From assembly GCA_012512465.1 (NCBI GenBank), contig JAAZED010000267.1:1-5088 (forward strand): a DNA stretch of 5,088 nucleotides, written 5' to 3'. The position numbers and the translations under genes were made by a program. This document shows, piece by piece, positions 1 through 5,088 of the stretch (its first letter is position 1; the number at the start of each line of letters is the position of its first letter). The stretch comes from Oxalobacter sp. GTDB lineage: Bacteria; Pseudomonadota; Gammaproteobacteria; Burkholderiales; Burkholderiaceae_D. The notes below the pieces were generated by a model. That model searched no databases, was not told the DNA's origin, and was given only the letters and a program-made list of their open reading frames with translations.

Positions 1-2
1 CC

Positions 3-950
3 GCTGAAAAGGCGGTTCTCATGGCGAAAGAATCGCTGATGGATGACATTGACATGTTTGAGTTGAAAGAGCGCGGACCGCAAAACAAGCTGGAAGCACT
101 GCGGATTGAACTCTGCGACAAAATCAATGCGCTGGGTATCGGTGCACAGGGTCTTGGCGGACTGACAACCGTGCTGGACGTCAAAATCAATATGTATCCC
201 ACCCATGCCGCATCAAAACCGGTTGCCATCATCCCGAATTGCGCAGCAACCCGCCATGCCCATTTTGTACTGGATGGCTCAGGCCCGGCCAATCTGCCCG
301 CGCCTTCCCTTTCGGACTGGCCGGATGTCAAATGGCAGCCGGATACCGAAAAATCACTCAGGGTCAATCTGGATACCCTCACCAAAGAAGAAGTCGCTTC
401 CTGGAAGCCCGGCCAAACCCTGCTTTTGAATGGAAAAATGCTCACGGGACGCGACGCTGCGCACAAACGCATCCAGGACATGCTCGCCAAAGGAGAAAAA
501 CTGCCGGTTGATTTTACCAATCGCGTCATCTACTACGTGGGTCCTGTTGACCCTGTCCGCGATGAAGCCGTCGGCCCGGCAGGCCCGACGACAGCAACCC
601 GCATGGATAAATTTACTGACACCATGCTGGAAGACGCCGGGCTGATTGCCATGATCGGCAAAGGAGAGCGTGGCCCCGAAACCGTGGCATCGATTAAGAA
701 ACACAAATCAGCCTACCTGATGGCAGTTGGCGGCGCGGCCTATCTCGTTTCGCAAGCCATCAAAAATGCGCGGGTCGTGGGCTTTGATGATCTGGGTATG
801 GAAGCGATTTATGAGTTTGATGTGGTTGATATGCCGGTAACCGTCGCCGTTGATTCCACGGGTATTTCTGTACACGAAACCGGGCCGAAAGCATGGAGCG
901 AATACATTATCAACCTGAAGAATGGCACCATTCCGGTAAGCGGTAATTAA
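3..950 (+). CDS. Class I (iron-sulfur) fumarate hydratase, C-terminal part, 5' end outside window
   Basis: Fumarase interconverts fumarate and L-malate in the TCA cycle, in the cytosol. The frame is open to the left edge, so the ATG at 21 is an internal methionine and about 315 residues of a protein usually near 500-550 are visible. Counting from that methionine, I see the end of the alpha domain, then the beta domain with THAASKPVA (61-69) and IPNCAATRH (71-79), where Cys74 should be one of the three 4Fe-4S ligands. GKMLTGRDAAHKR, GPAGPTTATRMD and IGKGERG follow. The spacings fit the active-site residues I recall from Leishmania fumarase: His62 (334), Arg149 (421), Thr195 (467), Arg199 (471), Lys219 (491). 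The other two cluster cysteines and the catalytic Asp lie off the window. FumA, FumB or a paralogue cannot be told apart, so no symbol is given. No terminator separates it from murI. Confidence 0.97.
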   Translation, partial: AEKAVLMAKESLMDDIDMFELKERGPQNKLEALRIELCDKINALGIGAQGLGGLTTVLDVKINMYPTHAASKPVAIIPNCAATRHAHFVLDGSGPANLPAPSLSDWPDVKWQPDTEKSLRVNLDTLTKEEVASWKPGQTLLLNGKMLTGRDAAHKRIQDMLAKGEKLPVDFTNRVIYYVGPVDPVRDEAVGPAGPTTATRMDKFTDTMLEDAGLIAMIGKGERGPETVASIKKHKSAYLMAVGGAAYLVSQAIKNARVVGFDDLGMEAIYEFDVVDMPVTVAVDSTGISVHETGPKAWSEYIINLKNGTIPVSGN

Positions 951-977
951 TCGCTTTTTACCCTGGCGGGGAACACT

Positions 978-1832
978 GTGAACCATACCGAACGTCCCAT
1001 TGGCATCTTCGATTCCGGAATAGGCGGACTGTCGGTATTGCGTCATATCCGGGAACAACTGCCGGATGAAAATCTCCGTTATTTTGCTGATTCGGGGTTT
1101 GCCCCTTACGGTGAAAAACCCGAGGAACTCGTCATCCGGCGTTCGATGGAAATTGCCCATTGCCTGTTCTCGTATGACTGCAAGGCAATTGTGGTTGCCT
1201 GCAATACGGCAACGGCAGCAGCGGTTCATCTCCTCCGGGAAAAATACCCGAATATTCCCATTGTCGGCATAGAACCCGGACTCAAACCGGCCGCAGCCAT
1301 TACCCGGAGCAAAGCCGTTGGCGTTATGGCGACAGAACGCACCCTGCAAAGCAGTAAATTCAGAAAACTCCATGAATTGCTCAGTAGAGAAACCGGTGTC
1401 CGCTTTATCATGCAGGCCTGCCCTGGCCTGGCCGATCTGGTCGAAAAAAACGAGCGCCATTCAGCGCATGCTGCAGCGCTTGTCCGGCGCTACACCCTGC
1501 CGCTTTTAGAACAGAAGGCGGATACCATCGTTTTGGGATGCACACATTACCCCTTTCTGCAGGGCGCGATTGAAAACACGCTCTCGGAATCCGCCACCGA
1601 AACGGTTAACATCATCGATACGGCGATTCCCGTCACACGCCAGTTGATCCGCCTGCTGGACCAGTACAATCTGAAACAAACAACCGCCACCCCGGAATCG
1701 GGTGTCCATGCGCTGACAACCGGTGATGCCGGACTGCTTGCCGACCAGTTTGAGCAGCTTTTGCATATTCGCCCGGATATCACCCCAATGAAAAGGGAAT
1801 TTCTCCCTGACAGTCCTGAAAGGAAAACCTGA
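978..1832 (+). CDS. murI: Glutamate racemase
   Basis: MurI is a cofactor-independent cytosolic racemase that converts L-glutamate to D-glutamate for the peptidoglycan stem peptide. At 284 residues it is of normal length. The N-terminal IGIFDSGIGGLSVLR (8-22) and ADSGFAPYGE (37-46) carry the family's substrate-contacting Asp-Ser and Pro-Tyr-Gly motifs. The two catalytic cysteines are in VVACNTATA (Cys75) and LGCTHYPFL (Cys188), and EPGLKPA (99-105) is also conserved, so the enzyme looks intact. The start is GTG, with a GGGG purine run at 968-971 at good spacing; no ATG fits, because the family begins a few residues before IGIFDSG. The gene lies 27 bases after fumarase with no terminator between, and its TGA stop shares one base with the next ATG, implying one transcript and translational coupling with the lipoprotein gene. 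Confidence 0.97.
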   Translation: MNHTERPIGIFDSGIGGLSVLRHIREQLPDENLRYFADSGFAPYGEKPEELVIRRSMEIAHCLFSYDCKAIVVACNTATAAAVHLLREKYPNIPIVGIEPGLKPAAAITRSKAVGVMATERTLQSSKFRKLHELLSRETGVRFIMQACPGLADLVEKNERHSAHAAALVRRYTLPLLEQKADTIVLGCTHYPFLQGAIENTLSESATETVNIIDTAIPVTRQLIRLLDQYNLKQTTATPESGVHALTTGDAGLLADQFEQLLHIRPDITPMKREFLPDSPERKT

Positions 1833-2173
1833 TGAAACGCCTGCTGTTTTTGCTTATGCTTCCTCTGGCTGCCTGTACCGTGACTGATTCCGGAAAACCG
1901 CCGGATTCCGGCGCCGACACCAGCGGTGTCAGGTATATCTGTGACAGCGGCGAACCGGTTTATATCACCTATCGTGAAAACGGGATTTCCCTTCACTACA
2001 AGGGAAAGGCACATCGCCTGAAAATAGCCGTTTCGGCCAGCGGTGCCAGATATGCCGGGGATGGCCTTGTCTGGTGGAACAAAGGCTCGGAAAACACACT
2101 GTATCAGCTGGTTGGAAAAGACGATACAGGAGCCATGCTCGAAAGCTGTAAAGAAGCGCCGCGTAAAAAATAA
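1832..2173 (+). CDS. mliC: MliC-family C-type lysozyme inhibitor lipoprotein
   Basis: A 113-residue lipoprotein. Residues 1-15 (MKRLLFLLMLPLAAC) are a type II signal peptide with lipobox LAAC, so Cys15 should be lipidated; Thr16 after the Cys, rather than Asp, favours outer-membrane sorting. A Gly/Asp/Pro-rich linker (18-33) leads to a compact beta domain (34-107). This domain starts with YICDSG, contains SASGARYAGDGLVWWNKG (68-85) and ends with LESCK. That is the MliC/PliC pattern: Ser70 and Lys84 are 14 apart, as are the two lysozyme-contacting residues I recall from Pseudomonas MliC (Ser89, Lys103), and Cys37 and Cys106 can form the conserved disulfide. The inferred role is binding the active-site cleft of C-type lysozyme at the cell surface. 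The ATG overlaps the murI TGA by one base, and AAGGAA at 1820-1825 is its ribosome binding site. Family recognition is strong; inhibition itself is untested. Confidence 0.88.
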   Translation: MKRLLFLLMLPLAACTVTDSGKPPDSGADTSGVRYICDSGEPVYITYRENGISLHYKGKAHRLKIAVSASGARYAGDGLVWWNKGSENTLYQLVGKDDTGAMLESCKEAPRKK

Positions 2174-2190
2174 TCATCGCGGACAGGAGT

Positions 2191-2298
2191 ATGTCTGTGA
2201 ATAGCCCTGTTTATGTCTGCACACCCGAATGCGCTATTCCTTGCCTGCAGCATGCTCATGGCAAACCAGACTGCCAGCCGGAAGGGAAATGGGGGTAA
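2191..2298 (+). CDS. Possible small cysteine-rich peptide (35 aa), uncertain
   Basis: A short open frame 17 bases after the MliC stop. It reads about 35 residues from ATG 2191, or 33 from GTG 2197. The GTG is the better start, because AGGAG at 2185-2189 sits seven bases before it but only one base before the ATG. The product has four cysteines in a C-x3-C-x3-C-x9-C arrangement, with two histidines between the third and fourth, an arrangement that could bind a metal. There is no signal peptide or membrane segment. I do not recognise the family. The frame is short enough to be chance; the ribosome binding site and cysteine spacing are the only support. If real, it would be the last gene of the fumarase-murI-mliC unit. 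Confidence 0.28.
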   Translation: MSVNSPVYVCTPECAIPCLQHAHGKPDCQPEGKWG

Positions 2299-2346
2299 GA
2301 CTTAATGAAGCCGCACCTCAACCTTGATACGGATTTTGCCATTATC

Positions 2347-2355
2347 TGTTACTAT
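2347..2355 (+). promoter_or_regulatory. Possible extended -10 promoter before the hydrolase gene
   Basis: TGTTACTAT fits the extended -10 form (TG, one base, then a TAnnnT hexamer) in a locally AT-rich stretch. The hexamer matches TATAAT at four of six places. The nearest -35-like hexamer, TTGATA at 2324-2329, is 20 bases away, longer than the usual 16-18, so any activity would rest on the extended -10. Transcription would begin near 2362, giving a leader of about 30 bases with the ribosome binding site GGAGAA at 2380-2385. It would separate the hydrolase unit from the murI-mliC unit. Confidence 0.28.
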
Positions 2356-2390
2356 TTTAGTTCTATATCAATCAAAACCGGAGAAAAAAC

Positions 2391-3233
2391 ATGTCGCTGC
2401 CTCCATTGAAAATCACACTGCTTGTCGACAATAACGCCCCGGAAGAACTGGAAAAGGAGCACGGGTTTTCCGCGTGGATTGAAGCCGGCGACCGGCGCAT
2501 TCTTTTCGATACCGGCCAGCTGGGTGCCCTGCAAATCAATGCTGAACGGCTGGGAATCAATCTTGGAGATGCCGACACGCTTGTTCTGAGCCACGGCCAT
2601 TACGACCATACAGGCACCCTGCCCGAAGTTCTGGATGTCAATAACAAGGCCCGGATTTATATGGCGAACAATCTCAATATTGACCGCTGGAGCAACAAGC
2701 CCGGCACCGACCCGCGCTCCATTGGCATCCCCGAGCGCTCGCGGCAGGCACTGCTTGCCCTCCCGCCGGAACGGATTCATGAGATACAGACCCCGCTTTA
2801 TGTGATGCCGGGAGTCGGTGTTACCGGCCCGGTACCGCGCAACTCTTCTGTTGAAGATACCGGCGGCCCTTTTTACCTGGATAACGCCAGCAAGGACCAT
2901 GACCTGATTGAAGACGACCAGTCCATGTGGTTTGAAACCGATGATGGCATCATCATCCTGCTTGGCTGCTGCCATGCAGGCCTGGTTAATACGGTGGACT
3001 ATATTCGCCGCGTTTCCGGAAAAAATAAAATTCGCGGCATTATCGGCGGCATGCATTTGGTCAATGCAGATGACACCCGCCTCAATTACACTTTTGATGC
3101 CATGAAGGAGTGGCAGCCTGAGTTTCTGGTTCCCTGCCATTGCACGGGTGAAGAACAGACTGTCTGCATGCTCGACGTTATCGGTGACAAAATTGTCAAG
3201 CCGGGCCAGGCAGGCATGGTGATACAGGGATAA
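2391..3233 (+). CDS. Metallo-beta-lactamase-fold hydrolase, COG1237 / dihydropterin-type
   Basis: A cytosolic metallo-beta-lactamase-fold protein of 280 residues with no signal peptide. The first strands lead to ILFDTGQ (Asp40) and the metal-binding motif SHGHYDHTG, with His68, His70, Asp72 and His73. Further ligands are likely His195 in LLGCCHAGLVNT and His222 or His250 in GGMHL and PCHCTG. The GC(C/S)HAG-(V/I)NT, GGxH and HCTG signatures are those of COG1237, the group containing archaeal MJ0301, annotated as 7,8-dihydropterin-6-methyl-4-(beta-D-ribofuranosyl)aminobenzene-5'-phosphate synthase. That label comes from the methanopterin pathway and should not be assumed in a bacterium; the substrate here is unknown. 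Residues 98-165 form the family-specific insert between metal motifs. The ATG follows GGAGAA with five bases between. A thiamine-binding-family gene starts 43 bases downstream on the same strand, suggesting a two-gene unit. Fold and metal site are secure; the reaction is not. Confidence 0.9.
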   Translation: MSLPPLKITLLVDNNAPEELEKEHGFSAWIEAGDRRILFDTGQLGALQINAERLGINLGDADTLVLSHGHYDHTGTLPEVLDVNNKARIYMANNLNIDRWSNKPGTDPRSIGIPERSRQALLALPPERIHEIQTPLYVMPGVGVTGPVPRNSSVEDTGGPFYLDNASKDHDLIEDDQSMWFETDDGIIILLGCCHAGLVNTVDYIRRVSGKNKIRGIIGGMHLVNADDTRLNYTFDAMKEWQPEFLVPCHCTGEEQTVCMLDVIGDKIVKPGQAGMVIQG

Positions 3234-3276
3234 ACCGGTTTTTACATTCACAACACAATACAGGAAGGACGATCTT

Positions 3277-3597
3277 ATGGTACTGCTGGAAATGGCTATT
3301 TTCCCGAACAACGTTGTCGGCAGCTTGAGCCCTTATGTTGCGCGTGTCATGGATATCATCGATAAAAGCGGACTGAAATACCGCCTTTCCCCCATGAGCA
3401 CCGTGATTGAAGGCGAACTTGAGCAGGTACTGGCACTTGCCACCCAGTGTCACAACGAACTGGCAAAAGACTGTAACCGCATCTCCATCGTGATGCGCGT
3501 GGACTCCAAGCCAGGCAACAATGAAACCCGCATGGAAAGCAAAGTGACCGCTGTTGAAGAAAAGGTCGGCAGGAAACTGGTAACGACTATCAGTTGA
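3277..3597 (+). CDS. MTH1187 / YqgV-family thiamine-binding protein
   Basis: A 106-residue soluble protein of normal family length (about 100). It shows the MTH1187/YBL001c family wording throughout: MVLLEMAIFPN at the start, then SLSPYVARVMDIIDKSGLKY (16-35), the PMSTVIEGE segment (39-47), DCNRISIVMRVD (65-76) and a final RMESKVTAVEEKVGR helix. The family has a ferredoxin-like beta-alpha-beta fold and forms tetramers; relatives such as YkoF bind thiamine, and the family is usually annotated as thiamine-binding. Its physiological role (thiamine salvage, buffering or signalling) is unsettled. The ATG has a strong AGGAAGGA site at 3262-3269. It follows the COG1237-type hydrolase by 43 bases and is followed 19 bases later by the terminator hairpin, so it is the last gene of that unit. 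Family call firm, function inferred. Confidence 0.93.
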   Translation: MVLLEMAIFPNNVVGSLSPYVARVMDIIDKSGLKYRLSPMSTVIEGELEQVLALATQCHNELAKDCNRISIVMRVDSKPGNNETRMESKVTAVEEKVGRKLVTTIS

Positions 3598-3616
3598 TCC
3601 CGCCGGGTAGAAAAAC

Positions 3617-3650
3617 AAAAAGCATGGCCGCTAAACGGCCATGCTTTTTT
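3617..3650. terminator. Bidirectional rho-independent terminator
   Basis: A perfect 10-base stem, AGCATGGCCG (3621-3630) with CGGCCATGCT (3636-3645), and a five-base loop CTAAA. It is preceded by an A run and followed by a T run, which extend the stem by four A-T pairs. It is a strong terminator for the hydrolase/thiamine-binding unit. Because both flanks are homopolymeric, it also reads as a terminator on the minus strand for the SPFH gene converging from the right. Confidence 0.93.
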
Positions 3651-3652
3651 AG

Positions 3653-3661
3653 GGTCAGACC
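3653..3661. repeat. Short odd palindrome GGTCAGACC after the terminator
   Basis: GGTC-A-GACC is a perfect interrupted palindrome directly after the terminator T run, within AGGGTCAGACCT followed by CATTAACTTT. Similar GGGTCAGACC words are, from memory, found as dispersed intergenic or REP-like sequences in some proteobacteria, sometimes near REP-associated transposases. Only one copy is visible and no transposase is present, so it may simply be chance. Confidence 0.22.
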
Positions 3662-3676
3662 TCATTAACTTTCCGT

Positions 3677-3698
3677 GAGCAAAAAGCCGTTTTGGCTC
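3677..3698 (-). terminator. Weak minus-strand hairpin with T run downstream of the SPFH gene
   Basis: Read on the minus strand, GAGCC-AAAAC-GGCT is followed by a T run: a four-base AGCC/GGCT stem with a five-base loop and U-tract, about 70-90 bases past the SPFH stop. An alternative fold pairs GAGC with GCTC. The stem is weak. It could assist, but would not replace, the strong bidirectional terminator further on. Confidence 0.25.
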
Positions 3699-3769
3699 AA
3701 AGTGCCAGGAAGAGCGGCTTTGCAGCAGGTAATTTATGAGGCCTGCCCCTAACGTCCTGAATCGCCTTA

Positions 3770-4693
3770 TCAGCCGGGTGATTTCTGTGTCTTGACCACC
3801 TGCATGGCGGTTGCAATCAGGCTGCCCATATCCCCCATATTGGCAGGAATAATGAGTGAATTGTTGGTCTGGGCCAGCTCGGAAAAGGCGGCAACATACT
3901 GTTCTGCCACTTTCAGGTTTACCGCATCACTGCCGCCCTGTTCAATAATCGCCTGTCCCACCTTGCGCAAGGCTTCCGCATTGGCGTCAGCAATGGCAAC
4001 AATGGCAGCGGCCTCACCCTGCGCCCGGTTAATCGCTGCCTGCATCTCACCTTCCGACTTGGCGATTTCCGCTTCACGCATACCGGAAGCCAGATTGATC
4101 TGCTCCTGCTTTTTACCTTCGGATGTGGCAATCACTGCCCGTTTTTCCCGCTCAGCGGTAATCTGCGCCTGCATGGCACGTAAAATCTCTGAGGGCGGCG
4201 TCAGGTCCTTGATTTCATAACGCAGCACCTTCACACCCCAATTCTGGGCAGACTCATCAACGACGCCAACGACGTTGGTATTGATCTGATCCCGCTCCTC
4301 GAACGTCTTGTCCAGCTCCATACGGCCGATCACAGAACGCAGGGTAGTCTGGGACAGCTGCGTGATGGCAGCAATATAATTGGATGAACCATAAGACGCC
4401 AGCTTGGGATCCGTTACCTGAAAATACAGGACGCCATCCACCTGCAGTTGCGTATTATCCCTGGTAATACAGATCTGGGGCGGCACGTCCATTGGAATTT
4501 CCTTCAGGCTGTGCTTGTAGGCAACCCGGTCAATGAACGGCACAACAATATTCAGCCCTGGCGACAGGGTGGCATGAAATTTGCCGAAACGCTCAACCAC
4601 CCAGGCATTCTGCTGAGGAACGACATTAATTGATTTAACGACAAAAACAATGGCGATAATAAAGATGACAATTGCAACGTAAGAAAATTCCAT
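3770..4693 (-). CDS. SPFH/stomatin-like membrane protein (QmcA / paraslipin type)
   Basis: A 307-residue member of the stomatin/prohibitin/flotillin superfamily, close in length to E. coli QmcA (305). Residues 3-19 are one hydrophobic membrane anchor. VVPQQNAWVVERFGKFHATLSPGLNIVVPFIDRV opens the SPFH domain (about 25-185), with ITRDNTQLQVDG and the SVIGRMELDKTFEERD segment. An Ala/Glu/Lys-rich coiled coil follows (about 175-240, AQITAEREKRAV onward). A short hydrophobic tail, LIIPANMGDMGSLIATAM, ends the protein. Such proteins form large oligomeric rings or cages at the inner membrane and organise lipid microdomains and membrane proteases. An NfeD-family gene lies 41 bases upstream on the same strand, the usual partner. 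The start at 4693 is fixed by the anchor; the upstream purine run (AGAGAAAG, complement of 4706-4713) is a rather distant ribosome binding site. QmcA-like is a family description, so no symbol is assigned. Confidence 0.95.
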   Translation of the reverse strand: MEFSYVAIVIFIIAIVFVVKSINVVPQQNAWVVERFGKFHATLSPGLNIVVPFIDRVAYKHSLKEIPMDVPPQICITRDNTQLQVDGVLYFQVTDPKLASYGSSNYIAAITQLSQTTLRSVIGRMELDKTFEERDQINTNVVGVVDESAQNWGVKVLRYEIKDLTPPSEILRAMQAQITAEREKRAVIATSEGKKQEQINLASGMREAEIAKSEGEMQAAINRAQGEAAAIVAIADANAEALRKVGQAIIEQGGSDAVNLKVAEQYVAAFSELAQTNNSLIIPANMGDMGSLIATAMQVVKTQKSPG

Positions 4694-4734
4694 GGAGTGA
4701 TGATCTTTCTCTCAGGTTATAAATTCAATGCGTT

Positions 4735-5088
4735 TTATTCAGCAGCATTTTCAACAATCAGGCGATTGGCACGAATTTCCCGAATGACAAACGTACCCGC
4801 TTTTGCCTGCTCTCCGATTTTCAGTTCAACATCCCACATGGCCCCCCGATAGGAAACCCGTGCCTGATCAGGGGCGCCTGGTACTGACTGCCATTCATTG
4901 ACGGTAAGGGTTTTTCCGATATCCAGATTGACATTCGAGTCATGCGCCGGATGATGCCTGTTTTTCGCGCCAAAGCGGCTTTTATTCAGCAATAAAGTGG
5001 CACAGGCTCCGACAATACCCCCGGCAATAAGCTGAAAGGCGAGACCCAGCCCTGTTAATGCAATAAGACCGCCAGCAGCAAAACCAAG
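4735..5088 (-). CDS. NfeD-family membrane protein, C-terminal part, 5' end outside window
   Basis: The minus-strand frame stays open to the right edge, giving about 117 visible residues. The first 33 or so, encoded by 4993-5088, are a Gly/Ala/Leu/Ile-rich hydrophobic stretch containing GGLIALTGLGLAFQ and IAGGIVGACATLLL: one or two membrane spans. A basic loop (NKSRFGAKNRHH) leads to a soluble C-terminal domain of about 65 residues with LDIGKTLTVNEW, ARVSYRGAMWDVEL and GTFVIREIRANRLIVE. This is the OB-fold pattern of short NfeD proteins such as YbbJ (about 150 residues). The TTG at 4992 is an internal leucine, not a start. NfeD proteins of this kind partner SPFH proteins at the inner membrane, and the SPFH gene follows 41 bases downstream. 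The long NfeD form with a serine protease domain is unlikely but cannot be excluded because the N-terminus is missing. Confidence 0.87.
   Translation of the reverse strand, partial: LGFAAGGLIALTGLGLAFQLIAGGIVGACATLLLNKSRFGAKNRHHPAHDSNVNLDIGKTLTVNEWQSVPGAPDQARVSYRGAMWDVELKIGEQAKAGTFVIREIRANRLIVENAAE

Noticed and set aside
21..950. Fumarase as a complete stand-alone beta subunit starting at ATG 21
   Set aside because: The frame is open to base 3, and the residues around 21 match the interior of single-chain class I fumarases rather than a subunit start; no ribosome binding site precedes the ATG.
708..1460. Long minus-strand open frame across the end of fumarase and murI
   Set aside because: It spans two well-supported genes on the other strand and its translation has no family features.
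2299..2390. TPP riboswitch upstream of the hydrolase/thiamine-binding unit
   Set aside because: ACCTTGATACGGATTTTGCC loosely recalls the TPP core, but there is no CUGAGA box, no GGAUAAUGCCAGCGUAGGGAA-like segment and no matching stems, so the thiamine link is not supported by a leader RNA.
3234..3276. Separate promoter for the thiamine-binding gene
   Set aside because: The 43-base gap has a good ribosome binding site but no pair of promoter hexamers at usable spacing, so co-transcription is the simpler reading.
2352..3311. Long minus-strand open frame opposite the metallo-hydrolase
   Set aside because: It is antisense to a gene with clear metal-site motifs, has no recognisable domain or ribosome binding site, and is explained by the coding frame opposite.
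3792..4220. Plus-strand frame opposite the SPFH coiled coil
   Set aside because: The Ala/Ser/Cys-rich translation is the expected shadow of the Ala/Glu-rich coiled coil on the other strand; no ribosome binding site.
4735..4992. Starting the NfeD-family gene at TTG 4992 as an 85-residue soluble protein
   Set aside because: The frame continues upstream to the window edge with a hydrophobic membrane stretch typical of NfeD, so the TTG is an internal leucine.

Overview
The window is an ordinary chromosomal stretch of a Gram-negative proteobacterium with roughly balanced base composition. I favour a betaproteobacterium, possibly in or near Oxalobacteraceae or other Burkholderiales. The reasons are an iron-sulfur class I fumarase, a lipobox-bearing MliC-type lysozyme inhibitor, and a stomatin-like protein whose wording resembles neisserial and burkholderial homologues as I remember them. 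The assignment is inference, because no rRNA or marker gene for taxonomy is present. I see no mobile element, tRNA, rRNA or CRISPR array.

Layout. From the left edge to about 2300, plus-strand genes form one likely transcription unit: the C-terminal part of class I fumarase (5' end outside the window), murI (glutamate racemase, GTG start) 27 bases later, and an MliC-family lipoprotein whose ATG overlaps the murI stop by one base. A possible 35-residue cysteine-rich peptide follows at 2191-2298. A short AT-rich gap with a possible extended -10 precedes a second plus-strand unit: a metallo-beta-lactamase-fold hydrolase of the COG1237 type (2391-3233) and a small MTH1187-family thiamine-binding protein (3277-3597). 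A strong inverted repeat flanked by A and T runs at 3617-3650 ends this unit and can also work on the other strand. On the minus strand, coming from the right edge, an NfeD-family membrane protein (N-terminus outside the window) is followed by a stomatin/QmcA-like SPFH protein (4693 to 3770).

How the genes fit together. The racemase makes D-glutamate for peptidoglycan and the lipoprotein probably shields peptidoglycan from host lysozyme, so this coupled pair has a shared cell-wall theme; fumarase upstream is central metabolism. The NfeD and SPFH genes are a classic pair acting at the inner membrane. The hydrolase and thiamine-binding protein have no established joint function; that pair, with the small cysteine-rich frame upstream, is the least explained part of the window. 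I found no convincing new multi-gene system.
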